64,000 bases of DNA from the NCBI GenBank assembly GCA_011389995.1, contig JAABTG010000012.1, positions 1-64,000 of the forward strand, given 5' to 3'. Positions 1 through 11,456 of this stretch are shown here, in pieces. The DNA comes from Thiotrichales bacterium (lineage in GTDB: Bacteria; Pseudomonadota; Gammaproteobacteria; JAABTG01). The number at the start of each line of letters is the position of its first letter. Positions within the stretch are counted from its first letter, which is position 1. The notes under the pieces are model-generated. The model worked only from the letters and a program-made list of their open reading frames with translations, did not search any database and was not told the origin of the DNA. Made by a program: the position numbers and the translations under genes.

Positions 1-606
1 ATCGCCGGCATCCGTCGCCGCGCCGCCCACCATGGCCCGTTGGGCCTCGGCCAGTTGCGCGGATGTCATCTCCTTGGTCAATGACTCCAGCACCTTGCCG
101 GCGTTCTCGGCGCCGTTGACCACGGCGAGGGACAACCACTGGAAGGCCAGGACATAGTCCTGTTGGATGCCGTAATCCCCCTTCATGAGCAACTGGCCCA
201 GGGCCAGTTGGGCAGGCCCGAACTGTTGCTGGGCGCTGCGCTGATACCAGTCCAGCATGGCGGCCGGGTCGGCGGGCACGCCGTAACGTCCCCAACGGTA
301 CATGGCGCCCAGTGTATACTGGTCCCGGGCACGGCCGGATTCGGCCGCCTGTCGGTACCAGCGGCCGGCCTCGGCATCGTCCTGGGGCACACCGTAGCCG
401 TTGGCGTACAGCCATCCCATGAGGGACTGGGCCTCTGCCACACCCTTGGCGGCGGCGTGCCCCAGCCAATGGGCCGCTTCGATGTAATCCAGAGGGACTT
501 CATCGGCGTTGGCATACATGACGCCGAGGCGATACTGGGCCTGGGCATTGCCCTGTTCGGCCGCCCGGGTGAGGACGGCGACCACTTGCTGCATGTCTTC
601 TGTCAT
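1..606 (-). CDS. Sel1-repeat (TPR-like) protein, C-terminus cut by window edge
   Basis: The minus-strand frame is open from an ATG at 606 to the window edge (202 codons, no stop), so the 3' end is missing. The translation shows consecutive Sel1-like repeats of about 36 residues with the alternating pattern AQYRLGVMYANG..VPQD..EAxxWYRxAA, for example near residues 25-60, 60-95 and 97-135. Sel1 repeats fold as paired helices and act as protein-protein interaction scaffolds; no catalytic domain is visible. There is no signal peptide at this start. It lies 18 bases downstream of the small gene at 625-846 on the same strand, so the two are probably co-transcribed. Partner and process are unknown. 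The family assignment is solid, the function is not. Confidence 0.85.
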   Translation of the reverse strand, partial: MTEDMQQVVAVLTRAAEQGNAQAQYRLGVMYANADEVPLDYIEAAHWLGHAAAKGVAEAQSLMGWLYANGYGVPQDDAEAGRWYRQAAESGRARDQYTLGAMYRWGRYGVPADPAAMLDWYQRSAQQQFGPAQLALGQLLMKGDYGIQQDYVLAFQWLSLAVVNGAENAGKVLESLTKEMTSAQLAEAQRAMVGGAATDAGD

Positions 607-624
607 GGTGGTCGGGCCCGGGGC

Positions 625-846
625 TCAGGCGTCTTCTCCCAGGGGCCGGGGCTCCCGGGTCTCCGACATCAGCCCCACGGCCTCATCGGTGTTGCGGGCA
701 TGGATGATGCGCAGGGTGTAATCGGCATCCGCGGGCAACTCGGCGCGCAGCCGGCGTATTTCCTCCCGGGCCGGACGATAGGCGGCAAATTCCTCCACCA
801 GATCGAAGTTTTTGCCGGGGTGCTTCTTGTAGATGTAATAGGGCAT
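625..846 (-). CDS. Small conserved hypothetical protein (73 aa, MPYYIY start)
   Basis: A 73-residue soluble protein beginning MPYYIYKKHPGK and ending in an acidic tail. It has a charged helical centre (residues 22-38, rich in Arg and Glu) followed by a short beta-like segment, ADYTLRIIHA. From memory it resembles small gammaproteobacterial proteins of unknown function that start MPYY and contain a conserved LRAELPADADY segment. An in-frame ATG at 864 would add six residues (MSENPA); I prefer 846 because the MPYY start is the one I associate with the family, although neither start has a strong ribosome-binding site. It precedes the Sel1-repeat gene by 18 bases. No function can be assigned. Confidence 0.7.
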   Translation of the reverse strand: MPYYIYKKHPGKNFDLVEEFAAYRPAREEIRRLRAELPADADYTLRIIHARNTDEAVGLMSETREPRPLGEDA

Positions 847-1018
847 GGCTGGGTTCTCACTCATGGGCAGGAAACGAATGCCGGGAGACCATGGCCAACG
901 GACCGCCATGTTCTGCGGACCGCTGTGCCGGCACCCCCGAATTCCCGATAGACGACAGGGGTTTAGTGTGACCCTTTAGCGGTCGGGAATAAAACCCATG
1001 GATGGAAAGCCAATGCCT

Positions 1019-1046
1019 TTGCAGCCTGCGGACCCTATGTTCTAAT
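1019..1046 (+). promoter_or_regulatory. Candidate sigma-70 promoter for the DUF302 gene
   Basis: TTGCAG at 1019-1024 and TCTAAT at 1041-1046 are separated by 16 bases and lie about 65 bases before the ATG at 1112. They match the sigma-70 -35 and -10 boxes at four to five of six positions each. A GAGGAG ribosome-binding site follows at 1095-1100. This rests on a motif match only. Confidence 0.35.
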
Positions 1047-1111
1047 GACCCGCCCCATCGCATGCCCCGGGGCAGGCGGACGTTTAACCACCATGAGGAG
1101 CAAGCTCGGCT

Positions 1112-1648
1112 ATGAAAAAGATTCTGTCCATGGTTTTTCTGATGGCTCTGGCATTCGCGGGCCCGGCAGCCGCCGGCAGCCAGGGAGCGGGTGACGGTTC
1201 TGCCAAGGGCGTGCCGGAGGGCATGCAGGCCTTCGATATCAATCAGACGGTGCTCAAGGTGCCCCTGGCGGAGGGTGTATCCGCGGAGGATGCCATCGAT
1301 GCCATCAAATCCAAGGCCATCGCCCTCAACATGAAGTTCGTGGCCCATCAACCGCTCTCGAAGGAACTGGCGGCCCGCGGCGTGGAGTCGGGGCGCCTGG
1401 AGATATTCCAGTTCTGCAACCCCGGGGATGCCCACAAGATGGTGAACCACAACATCATCTTCGCCGCCTACATGCCCTGCCGCATCGCCCTGGTGGAAGA
1501 TGGCGAAGGCCAGATGTGGTTGATGATGATGAACCTCGACATGCTCATCAACGCCACGCCCCTGCCGCCCGATGTCCTGGAAGTGGCGGAAGGGGTGAAT
1601 GAAACCCTGAAGACCATCATGTACGCGGGCGCCGAAGGCGAGTTCTGA
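1112..1648 (+). CDS. Exported DUF302-domain protein
   Basis: 178 residues. The N-terminus (MKKILSMVFLMALAFAGPAAAG) is a classic Sec signal peptide with cleavage near residue 21. The mature part matches the DUF302 family: an alpha/beta fold containing LEIFQFCNPGDAHKMV (about residues 95-110) and a following PCRIALVED segment. DUF302 proteins occur alone or fused to other modules; no enzymatic activity is established, although some are linked to sulfur-oxidising bacteria. Two cysteines, in QFCNP and MPCRI, could pair in the periplasm. A GAGGAG ribosome-binding site lies 11 bases before the ATG. It stands alone and is divergent from the small gene at 625-846. Confidence 0.85.
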   Translation: MKKILSMVFLMALAFAGPAAAGSQGAGDGSAKGVPEGMQAFDINQTVLKVPLAEGVSAEDAIDAIKSKAIALNMKFVAHQPLSKELAARGVESGRLEIFQFCNPGDAHKMVNHNIIFAAYMPCRIALVEDGEGQMWLMMMNLDMLINATPLPPDVLEVAEGVNETLKTIMYAGAEGEF

Positions 1649-1907
1649 GTCCCCCGGCACAGGGACGTGTCGTCATGGGCACCGTGTACGCCGCAATCCG
1701 CGCCCATGGCAAGCCCACCACTCCCGGGGTGCTCAGGGCCCGGCGCCGGGCGCGGCCGTTAGACACCGCGCCATACCCCGCATTTCTGGTCGTCATCCAT
1801 TCCCGGGCTCCGCGCTCGGCATGAAACCCTTCTCAAACCACCATATTTAACCTCACCGGCCACCGTCCATAATCCACGGCTCATCCAGGCCGTCCCGGGG
1901 AAACAGC

Positions 1908-3005
1908 ATGTCCAGTCCGCAAACCGCAGTATCCAACGAGATCTTGCCCGAGGCCATGCGCGGGTTCATCCAGCGTATCGCCACCGGCCCGGAGATGAGC
2001 AAGGACCTGTCCCGGGAGGAGGCCCGGGACGGCATGCGGCTGGTATTGCAGGACCGGGTGGATCCGGTGCAGATGGGCATATTCCTCATCGCCCTGAGGA
2101 TGAAGCGTGAGACGGACGAGGAAAACCTGGGCATCCTCGATGCCTTGCTGGAGGCCACAGAAACCGTCACCGCCACGGTCCCCCGGGTGGTGACCCTGAC
2201 CGACCCCTTCAACGGCTATAATCGCATTCTGCCCGCATCCCCCTTCCTGCCGGCCGTGCTGGCGGCCTGCGGTGTGCCCACGGTGGCCCAGGGGGTGGAG
2301 TCCGTGGGACCCAAGTTCGGCGTCACCCATCACCTGGTCCTCGAGGCGGCCGGTGTGGCGGTGGACGCCACACCCGCGGATGTCGCCCGGCGCCTGGAGG
2401 GCGCGGGGTGGGGTTACGTGGATCAGCGCCTGTACGCCCCCCAGGTGAATCGGCTGGTGGGCCTACGGCGCATGATGGTGAAGCGCTCGGTCATTACCAC
2501 GGCAGAAGTGATTCCCCCGTCGGTACGGGGTGTCGAGGCCAGTCATCTGGTGACGGGATACGTCCACAAGCCCTATCCGCGGATCTACGGACTACTGGCC
2601 CGCAGCGCGGGATACGAGTCCAGCCTGCTGGTGCGTGGGGTAGAGGGTGGAGTGGTGCCTTCCCTGCGCCAGAAGGCCACGGCCTATCTCTACGGTGCGG
2701 CGGAAGAAGGCGAGGCCCTGGAGACCGAGCCCACTGCCATCGGTATCCACCAGACCCAGCGTGCCGTCACCTTGCCCGACCATCTGGCTGGTGACCATTT
2801 CGATGCCGCGGCCGCCGCGGTCACGGCGGCGGAGCAGGGCATGACGGCCCTCGAAGGCCGCGCGGGCGCTACCGCCGACAGTCTCGTCTACGGCACCGCC
2901 CTGGTGCTCTTCGGGCTGGGCCGTGCCGGCTCCCTGGAGGAGGGCGCCGCCCACGCCCGCCGTGTCCTCGCCAGCGGCGAGGCGAAGGCACGCTTCGAGG
3001 CCTGA
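1908..3005 (+). CDS. TrpD2/YbiB-like anthranilate phosphoribosyltransferase-family protein
   Basis: 365 residues. The helical N-terminal domain (residues 10-85, with LSREEARDGMRLVLQ and LIALRMKRET) and the following nucleoside-phosphorylase-like domain match the glycosyltransferase-3/TrpD family. The glycine-rich GTGGD phosphoribosyl-pyrophosphate loop of true TrpD is replaced here (LTDPFNGYNRILPAS), as in the TrpD2/YbiB paralogues, which bind nucleic acid and lack TrpD activity. It is therefore unlikely to be the tryptophan enzyme, and no trp genes are nearby. The start ATG is preceded by GGGGAA. The gene is monocistronic, with spacers of about 250 and 300 bases on either side. Family call good, molecular role uncertain. 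Confidence 0.75.
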   Translation: MSSPQTAVSNEILPEAMRGFIQRIATGPEMSKDLSREEARDGMRLVLQDRVDPVQMGIFLIALRMKRETDEENLGILDALLEATETVTATVPRVVTLTDPFNGYNRILPASPFLPAVLAACGVPTVAQGVESVGPKFGVTHHLVLEAAGVAVDATPADVARRLEGAGWGYVDQRLYAPQVNRLVGLRRMMVKRSVITTAEVIPPSVRGVEASHLVTGYVHKPYPRIYGLLARSAGYESSLLVRGVEGGVVPSLRQKATAYLYGAAEEGEALETEPTAIGIHQTQRAVTLPDHLAGDHFDAAAAAVTAAEQGMTALEGRAGATADSLVYGTALVLFGLGRAGSLEEGAAHARRVLASGEAKARFEA

Positions 3006-3306
3006 CAGGCCCGTGCCATGAAGGGACCTCGCCACGCCGTCATCTGCGGGGTCCCGGGGGTATGGCCCTCGCCCGCGAACATGCCCTTAGTCTGGAAAAC
3101 ATGCGGCTTTTTAAGCGGTTATGCGCCGTGTACCGCAAAGGGTGCGTGAAACCCATCAAGTTTTCCCCATTCGTTCCGAAACATTGCTTTGTCAACGGCC
3201 GTTTCTGCGAACGGCGATACCAACAACATGCTCCGAATGGGGACACCACCCCGACACCGACGGGCGGCGGTGACGATGGTGGCGAGGGCCGGAGGCAACA
3301 CTTTCT
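3006..3306. other. Intergenic region upstream of the diguanylate cyclase
   Basis: 301 bases without a convincing gene. Near the left end GGGACC and GGTCCC can pair around a loop of about 21 bases, a weak terminator candidate for the upstream gene; there is no T-run. A GGAGG ribosome-binding site at 3291-3295 belongs to the next gene. I see no clear promoter. Confidence 0.5.
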
Positions 3307-4329
3307 ATGTTGTATAAGGAATCACGGGATCTCAGTGCCGAGTGTCTGCGCATGGTCCTGCCTATCATTTCCCGCAACGGTCTGGCGGCGAACCCCGTCA
3401 ATTACACCGTCTGCTACGAATATGTGACGGGCATCAATCCCAAGCTGAAACAGGCGTTCGATGACCTGGTGTCCAAGGACGAGCTGGACGACCATGCCAT
3501 GGAGCAGCTCTATCTCCTCCACGTATCGCCGTGCAACATCGATCACATCCAGTCCGTGGAGGACCAGATGGGCGCGGTGCTCACGGACGTCTCCGAGTCG
3601 GTGCGGGAGGCCAACAACCAGGCCTCCTTCCTCAACAGTTCCATCAGCAACTGTCGCGAGCGCCTGGCACCCAACATCACCATGGATGAGCTGCGCTCCG
3701 TAGTAGACGGTCTGGCCAGCGATACCCACTCCGTGAAGATGGCCAACGAGATGCTCCAGAGCCAGTTGTCGGCCACCATGCGGGAGGTGGAGGATCTGCG
3801 CCAGGAACTCGACAAGGCCCGCATGGAGGCCCTCACGGACCCCCTTACCGGCCTCATCAACCGCAAGGGCCTGGCGGACGCCCTGGAACAGGCCCTGGCG
3901 GAGTATGCCCATGGGAGCCCGCAGCCCATCTGTCTGCTGATGCTGGATATCGATCGCTTCAAGAACGTCAACGACAACTATGGCCACCTGTTCGGTGACA
4001 AGGTCATTCGCATGGTGGCCAAGACCATCGCCGACAACATCAAGGGCAAGGATACCGCCGCCCGCTATGGCGGCGAGGAGTTTGCCGTATTGTTGCGGGG
4101 CACCCATCTCGCCGGCGCCGAGAGCCTCGCCGAGACCATGCGGCTCGCCATCGGCCGAGGCAAGATAAAGCGCCTGGATACCGGGGGCTCCATCGGCAAT
4201 GTCACCATCTCCATCGGCGTGGCCTGCCACGACGGCCGCGAGTCCGCCCTCGATCTCATCGGCCGCGCCGATGCCGCCCTGTATGCATCGAAGGAGAGTG
4301 GACGCAACCGGGTCACCGTCGCCCCCTGA
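3307..4329 (+). CDS. Diguanylate cyclase (GGDEF domain, GGEEF signature)
   Basis: 340 residues, soluble. Residues 1-125 form a helical sensory region without a recognisable named domain. Residues 140-175 look like a coiled-coil linker. The GGDEF domain starts at LTDPLTGLINR (176-186) and carries the active-site GGEEF at 255-259, so cyclic-di-GMP synthesis from two GTP is expected. The inhibitory I-site, normally RxxD five residues before GG, reads KGKD (246-249), so product inhibition may be weak. There are no membrane segments, so the input signal is cytoplasmic or comes through a partner. GGAGG lies 11 bases before the ATG. The gene appears monocistronic. Confidence 0.92.
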   Translation: MLYKESRDLSAECLRMVLPIISRNGLAANPVNYTVCYEYVTGINPKLKQAFDDLVSKDELDDHAMEQLYLLHVSPCNIDHIQSVEDQMGAVLTDVSESVREANNQASFLNSSISNCRERLAPNITMDELRSVVDGLASDTHSVKMANEMLQSQLSATMREVEDLRQELDKARMEALTDPLTGLINRKGLADALEQALAEYAHGSPQPICLLMLDIDRFKNVNDNYGHLFGDKVIRMVAKTIADNIKGKDTAARYGGEEFAVLLRGTHLAGAESLAETMRLAIGRGKIKRLDTGGSIGNVTISIGVACHDGRESALDLIGRADAALYASKESGRNRVTVAP

Positions 4330-4410
4330 TCCCCCACTGCCGGCGGTTCCAGCACCGCTATAGCCTCTGGTAATCTGCGCCCTGGCTTACCAGGCAGATG
4401 GGGCAGACCG

Positions 4411-5130
4411 ATGGTTGATGGCAGCAGTTTTGATTTCGAGGGCAGGAACGTGGTGGTCACCGGTGCAGCGGGGACTTTGGGGCAGGCCACGGCGGAGGCC
4501 TTCCACAAGGCCGGTGCCCGGCTGGCCCTGCTGGATCGGGACGAGGCGCGGTTGCAGGAGGTGGCCGGCGGCCTCGCCGGCGCCCGCCCCTACGCGCTGG
4601 ACATCACCGATGCCAATGCCGTGGCCGGGGTTGTGGAGCGGATTCTCGGCGACCTGGGCGGCGTGGATGTGCTGGCCAACATCGCCGGTGGCTTCGCCAT
4701 GGGGCCGTTGCTCCAGGACACGGACGATGCCACCTGGGATCGCATGTTCGAGCTCAATCTGCGCTCCGTCTTCAACACCTGCCGTGCGCTGGTGCCCCAT
4801 ATGCTGCAAGCAGGATTCGGGCGCATCATCAACGTCTCCGCCCGCGCCGCCCGGGAGGGCAAGGGCAAGATGGGGCCCTACTGCGCGTCCAAGGCCGGTA
4901 TCATCACCCTCACCGAGAGCCTGGCGCGGGAGAACTGGCACTCGGCAATCAACGTCAACTGTATCCTGCCCGGCACCATCGACACCCCGCCCAACCGGGA
5001 ATCCATGCCCGATGCCGATTTCTCCTCCTGGGTCGCGCCGTCCGCCCTGGCAGATGTCATCTGCTTCCTGGCGGCCGAGGAGAGCCGGGCCATCAACGGC
5101 GCCGCCATCCCGGTCTACGGCCGCTCCTGA
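4411..5130 (+). CDS. Short-chain dehydrogenase/reductase
   Basis: 239 residues with the classical SDR layout: dinucleotide-binding TGAAGTLG near the N-terminus (residues 17-24), NIAG at about 90, catalytic Ser in IINVSARAAREG, and the YCASK catalytic Tyr-Lys pair near residue 155. The order and length fit NAD(P)H-dependent 3-ketoacyl or alcohol SDRs such as FabG-like enzymes, but the substrate cannot be read from the sequence. The C-terminus (GAAIPVYGRS) lacks the usual G-x-x-D-G-G ending of fatty-acid FabG. It follows the diguanylate cyclase by about 80 bases and precedes gyrA by about 270, so it is probably its own unit. Confidence 0.88.
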   Translation: MVDGSSFDFEGRNVVVTGAAGTLGQATAEAFHKAGARLALLDRDEARLQEVAGGLAGARPYALDITDANAVAGVVERILGDLGGVDVLANIAGGFAMGPLLQDTDDATWDRMFELNLRSVFNTCRALVPHMLQAGFGRIINVSARAAREGKGKMGPYCASKAGIITLTESLARENWHSAINVNCILPGTIDTPPNRESMPDADFSSWVAPSALADVICFLAAEESRAINGAAIPVYGRS

Positions 5131-5332
5131 TCCCCGCCACCGCCGCGACGGGCCTCACCGGCCCCGTCTGCGGCCGGCGGCTCCGCCCCCTTCCGGCCCG
5201 GATCGCGTACTTTCAAACCCTTGCGTGATGGCCACGGGTCCCGCCGGGGCCCCGGGCCGGCGACGGTCAATCCCCGCGGGTAATCCCCGAAGGTCGGCGG
5301 TCGCCGAGTCATCGCGAGTATCCTCAGGCAAG

Positions 5333-5353
5333 GCGAAATGTGATATATTTCGC
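5333..5353. promoter_or_regulatory. Dyad symmetry in the gyrA upstream region
   Basis: GCGAAAT (5333-5339) and ATTTCGC (5347-5353) form a perfect 7-base inverted repeat around GTGATAT, 45 bases upstream of the gyrA ATG. The AT-rich centre overlaps a possible -10 element (TATATT). It could be an operator or a supercoiling-responsive promoter element. It is seen directly in the sequence; its function is inference. Confidence 0.35.
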
Positions 5354-5397
5354 GGCTTTATTGCCGTGTAGATCTGTCGTCGGAGCCCCCCAGTACC

Positions 5398-7977
<2,580 letters not shown>

Positions 7978-8007
7978 CCCATTCAAACCCCAACCCGAAG
8001 GATAACC

Positions 8008-9090
8008 ATGGCTAGAGTTTTCAATTTCAGCGCCGGTCCGGCGATGCTCCCGGAATCCGTTTTGCAACAGGCCCGGGAGGAGATGCTGGACTGGCGGGGT
8101 ACCGGCATGTCGGTGATGGAGATGTCCCATCGCGGCAAGGAGTTCATGTCCATCGCCGAGGAGGCGGAGGCGGATCTCAGGGAACTCATGGCGATACCGG
8201 ACGACTACGCCGTACTGTTCCTTCAGGGTGGCGCCACCAGCCAGTTCGCCATGGTGCCCATGAACCTGCTGCGGGATCGCAGGACCGCGGATTATATCAA
8301 TACCGGCCAGTGGTCCAAGAAGGCCATCGCCGAGGCGCGGCGTTTCTGCGAGGTCAACGTTGCGGCGGACACCGCCGATGGTGGCTTCACCCGGGTGCCC
8401 CTGCAGGCGGAATGGCAACGTTCGGCCGACGCGGCCTACCTGCACTACACCCCCAACGAGACCATCGGCGGGGTGGAATTCCAGTGGATCCCGGACACCG
8501 GCGACGTGCCCCTGGTGGCGGACATGTCATCCACCATCCTGTCGCGCCCCGTGGACGTGTCCAGGTACGGCGTCATCTACGCCGGGGCCCAGAAGAATAT
8601 CGGCCCGGCGGGGCTCACCCTGGTGATCCTGCGCAAAGACCTTCTGGGCGGTGCCGGCGAAGAGGTGCCCGCCATGTTCAACTACGCGGTGCATGCCGAG
8701 GCCGGCTCCATGTACAACACCCCACCCACCTACGCCTGGTACCTGGCGGGCCTGGTGTTCAAGTGGCTCAAGGACCTCGGCGGGCTCTCTGCAATGGCGG
8801 ACATCAATGGGCGCAAGGCCGCGAAACTCTACGACTTCATCGACGCCAGCGCCTTCTACAGCAACCCCGTGGAGGTGGCGAGCCGCTCATGGATGAACGT
8901 GCCTTTCACCCTGGCCGATGACGCCCTCGACAAACGTTTCCTCGAGGAGGCCGCGGCCGCCGGGCTGCACACCCTGAAGGGCCATCGCTCGGTGGGTGGC
9001 ATGCGCGCCAGCATCTACAATGCCATGCCGGAGGCGGGGGTCGATGCCCTTATCGATTTCATGCGGGAATTTCAGCGCGCCCACGGCTGA
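8008..9090 (+). CDS. serC: Phosphoserine aminotransferase
   Basis: 360 residues, full length, starting [18 protein letters not shown], the hallmark of class-V aminotransferases of the SerC family. The PLP lysine is Lys196 in [12 protein letters not shown]. It converts 3-phosphohydroxypyruvate and glutamate to phosphoserine and can also act on the pyridoxal-pathway intermediate. An AAGGAT ribosome-binding site lies just before the ATG. It starts 30 bases after gyrA and is followed by serA, so two consecutive steps of serine synthesis are adjacent. Linkage of gyrA and serC to the pheA-hisC-tyrA-aroA block is common in gammaproteobacteria. Confidence 0.97.
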   Translation: MARVFNFSAGPAMLPESVLQQAREEMLDWRGTGMSVMEMSHRGKEFMSIAEEAEADLRELMAIPDDYAVLFLQGGATSQFAMVPMNLLRDRRTADYINTGQWSKKAIAEARRFCEVNVAADTADGGFTRVPLQAEWQRSADAAYLHYTPNETIGGVEFQWIPDTGDVPLVADMSSTILSRPVDVSRYGVIYAGAQKNIGPAGLTLVILRKDLLGGAGEEVPAMFNYAVHAEAGSMYNTPPTYAWYLAGLVFKWLKDLGGLSAMADINGRKAAKLYDFIDASAFYSNPVEVASRSWMNVPFTLADDALDKRFLEEAAAAGLHTLKGHRSVGGMRASIYNAMPEAGVDALIDFMREFQRAHG

Positions 9091-9129
9091 TCTCGCCCCC
9101 CTTTCGCAACAGGAGACTCAGATTTTCCC

Positions 9130-10293
9130 ATGTACAGAATTCTCACCCTCAACAACATCTCCGTGGCCGGCCTGGAGCGGCTGCCGCGGGCTCGCTACGA
9201 GATCGCCTCCGAGTTCAGCACCCCCGACGCCATACTGTTGCGTTCCCACAAGATGCACGACATGGATATCCCCAAGAGCCTGAAGGCCGTGGGCCGGGCC
9301 GGTGCCGGTGTCAACAATATACCGGTGGAACGCATGAGCGCGGCCGGGATACCGGTATTCAACGCCCCCGGGGCCAATGCCAATGCGGTCAAGGAACTGG
9401 TGCTGGCGGGTATGCTGCTGGGGGCACGCAACATCTGCCAGGCCTGGGACTTTGCCCGTGATCTGGCCGGTGATGACGCCGAGATCAACGCCCAGGTGGA
9501 GAGCGGCAAGAAGCACTTCGTGGGCCGGGAACTCCCCGGCAAGACCCTGGGGGTCATCGGCCTCGGGGCCATCGGCGTCGAGGTGGCCAATGCGGCCAAG
9601 GCCCTGGGCATGAACGTGGTGGGCTTCGACCCGCAGATCACGGTGGGCCGCGCCTGGCAACTCTCGGCGGACGTACAGAAGGCCACCAGCGCCGACGACC
9701 TGTTGTCGCGGGCCGACTTCATCACTTTCCATGTGCCCCTGGTGGACGCAACCCGCCATATGATCAACGCGGAGCGTCTGCGCAGCATGCGCGACGGCGT
9801 GGTGATTATGAACTTCGCCCGCGACGGTATCGTGGACGACGAGGCGGTGTGCGCCGCCATCGACGCCGGTAAGGTCCGGTCCTACGTCTGCGACTTTCCC
9901 TCCAACCTGCTGAAACGACATGAGGGTGTCATCACCCTGCCCCACATCGGCGCCTCGACGGTGGAGGCAGAGGATAATTGCGCGGTGATGGTGGTGGACC
10001 AGGTGCGGGAGTACCTGGAGAATGGCACCATCGCCAATTCGGTGAACTTCCCTGCGGTGGAAATGCCGCGCAACGGCGGGCACCGTCTGACGGTGGTCAA
10101 CGCCAACGTACCCAACATGCTGGGCCAGATCTCCACCGATCTGGCGGAGGCGGGTCTTAACATCATCGACATGGTGAACAAGTCCAAGGGCGACGTGGCC
10201 TATACCATCGCCGATGTGGAGCAACCCGTGAGCGACGCCGTGGTCCAGGAGATCGCGGGTATCGAGGGAGTGCTCGGTGTGCGGGCGCTGTGA
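9130..10293 (+). CDS. serA: D-3-phosphoglycerate dehydrogenase with C-terminal ACT domain
   Basis: 387 residues. The 2-hydroxyacid dehydrogenase core has the NAD-binding GVIGLGAIG segment (about residues 138-146), a catalytic-site Arg in NFARDGIVDD and the catalytic His in LPHIGAST. Residues 318-387 form an ACT domain (LTVVNANVPNMLGQIS), the serine-sensing module. It catalyses the first step of serine synthesis, feeding SerC encoded just upstream. The nearest ribosome-binding-like AGGAG lies about 16 bases before the ATG, unusually far. Its place between serC and pheA puts both early serine genes in one run. Confidence 0.95.
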   Translation: MYRILTLNNISVAGLERLPRARYEIASEFSTPDAILLRSHKMHDMDIPKSLKAVGRAGAGVNNIPVERMSAAGIPVFNAPGANANAVKELVLAGMLLGARNICQAWDFARDLAGDDAEINAQVESGKKHFVGRELPGKTLGVIGLGAIGVEVANAAKALGMNVVGFDPQITVGRAWQLSADVQKATSADDLLSRADFITFHVPLVDATRHMINAERLRSMRDGVVIMNFARDGIVDDEAVCAAIDAGKVRSYVCDFPSNLLKRHEGVITLPHIGASTVEAEDNCAVMVVDQVREYLENGTIANSVNFPAVEMPRNGGHRLTVVNANVPNMLGQISTDLAEAGLNIIDMVNKSKGDVAYTIADVEQPVSDAVVQEIAGIEGVLGVRAL

Positions 10294-10352
10294 CGCCATG
10301 GGGCGCTGACAGCGCACATCGTCCCCCCATCCATGGCAGGTGACACGACGAC

Positions 10353-11456
10353 ATGAGCGACAGCGGCACGGGGGAGGGCGATTCGAAGCTGGCGGAGTTG
10401 CGCACCGACATCGACGGCGTGGATCGGGCCATACAGGACCTGCTGAACAAGCGGGCCTGTCTCGCCAGGGCCATCGCCGAGGCCAAGCATGCCAATGGCG
10501 AGACGGCTGATTTCTACCGTCCCGAGCGCGAGGCGGCGGTATTGCAGAAGGTCATCGAGCGCAACGAAGGTCCCCTGCCGGACGAGGAGGTCGCGCGCCT
10601 GTTCCGGGAGATCATGTCTGCCTGCCTGGCCTTTCAGCGCCCCCTTCAAATCGCTTACCTCGGGCCCGCCGGCACCTTTACCCAGGCGGCCGCGCTGAAG
10701 CATTTCGGTCATTCGGTCACTACCGTGCCCTTCGGCACCATCGATCAGGTATTCCGGGAGGTGGAGGCGGGGGAGGCCCACTATGGCGTGGTGCCGGTGG
10801 AGAACTCCACCGAGGGGGTGGTCACCCATACCCTGGATTCATTCCTCCATTCACCGCTCAAGATCTGCGGCGAAGTGAGCGTGCGTATTCACCACTATCT
10901 GTGGTCGATGGTCCAGCGCCGGGAGGACATCTCCGTCATCTATTCCCATCATCAATCCCTGGCCCAGTGCCGGCGCTGGCTGGATGACAACCTGCCCGAG
11001 GTGGTCCGGGTGGGCGTGGGCAGCAACGCCGATGCCGCGCGGCGGGCGGCGGCCGAGGCGGGTGCCGCGGCGGTGGCGGGGGAGGTGGCCGGCGAGATCT
11101 ACGGACTGCGGGCGATGGCGGCCAATATCGAAGACGAACCCAATAACACCACCCGTTTTCTGGTCGTGGGCAACCGTGAGGTGCCGCCCTCCGGGAGCGA
11201 CAAGACCACGCTCATTTTGTCCACTGAGAACCGTGCCGGTGCCCTGGCCACCCTGTTGCAACCCCTCTGCCGACAAAACGTCAGCATGACCCGCATTGAA
11301 TCGCGGCCGTCCCGCCGGGCCATCTGGGACTACGTGTTCTTCATCGATGTGCTGGGCCACCAACACGATACCCAACTGCGTTCCGCTCTCGACGAGATCG
11401 GCGGCCAGGCCAGCTTCCTGAAGGTGCTGGGCTCCTATCCGCGGGCGCTGACGTGA
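10353..11456 (+). CDS. pheA: Chorismate mutase / prephenate dehydratase (P-protein)
   Basis: 367 residues in three parts. The AroQ chorismate mutase domain covers residues 1-90 (LRTDIDGVDRAIQDLLNKR). Prephenate dehydratase begins at IAYLGPAGTFTQAAALKHFG and contains the Thr-Arg-Phe motif in NNTTRFLVVG. A regulatory ACT domain covers the last 80 residues, with the ESRPS motif that forms the phenylalanine site. It converts chorismate to phenylpyruvate. Its GTGA junction with hisC (the stop overlaps the next start) implies translational coupling in the aromatic operon. Feedback inhibition by phenylalanine is expected from the ACT motif. Confidence 0.97.
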   Translation: MSDSGTGEGDSKLAELRTDIDGVDRAIQDLLNKRACLARAIAEAKHANGETADFYRPEREAAVLQKVIERNEGPLPDEEVARLFREIMSACLAFQRPLQIAYLGPAGTFTQAAALKHFGHSVTTVPFGTIDQVFREVEAGEAHYGVVPVENSTEGVVTHTLDSFLHSPLKICGEVSVRIHHYLWSMVQRREDISVIYSHHQSLAQCRRWLDDNLPEVVRVGVGSNADAARRAAAEAGAAAVAGEVAGEIYGLRAMAANIEDEPNNTTRFLVVGNREVPPSGSDKTTLILSTENRAGALATLLQPLCRQNVSMTRIESRPSRRAIWDYVFFIDVLGHQHDTQLRSALDEIGGQASFLKVLGSYPRALT

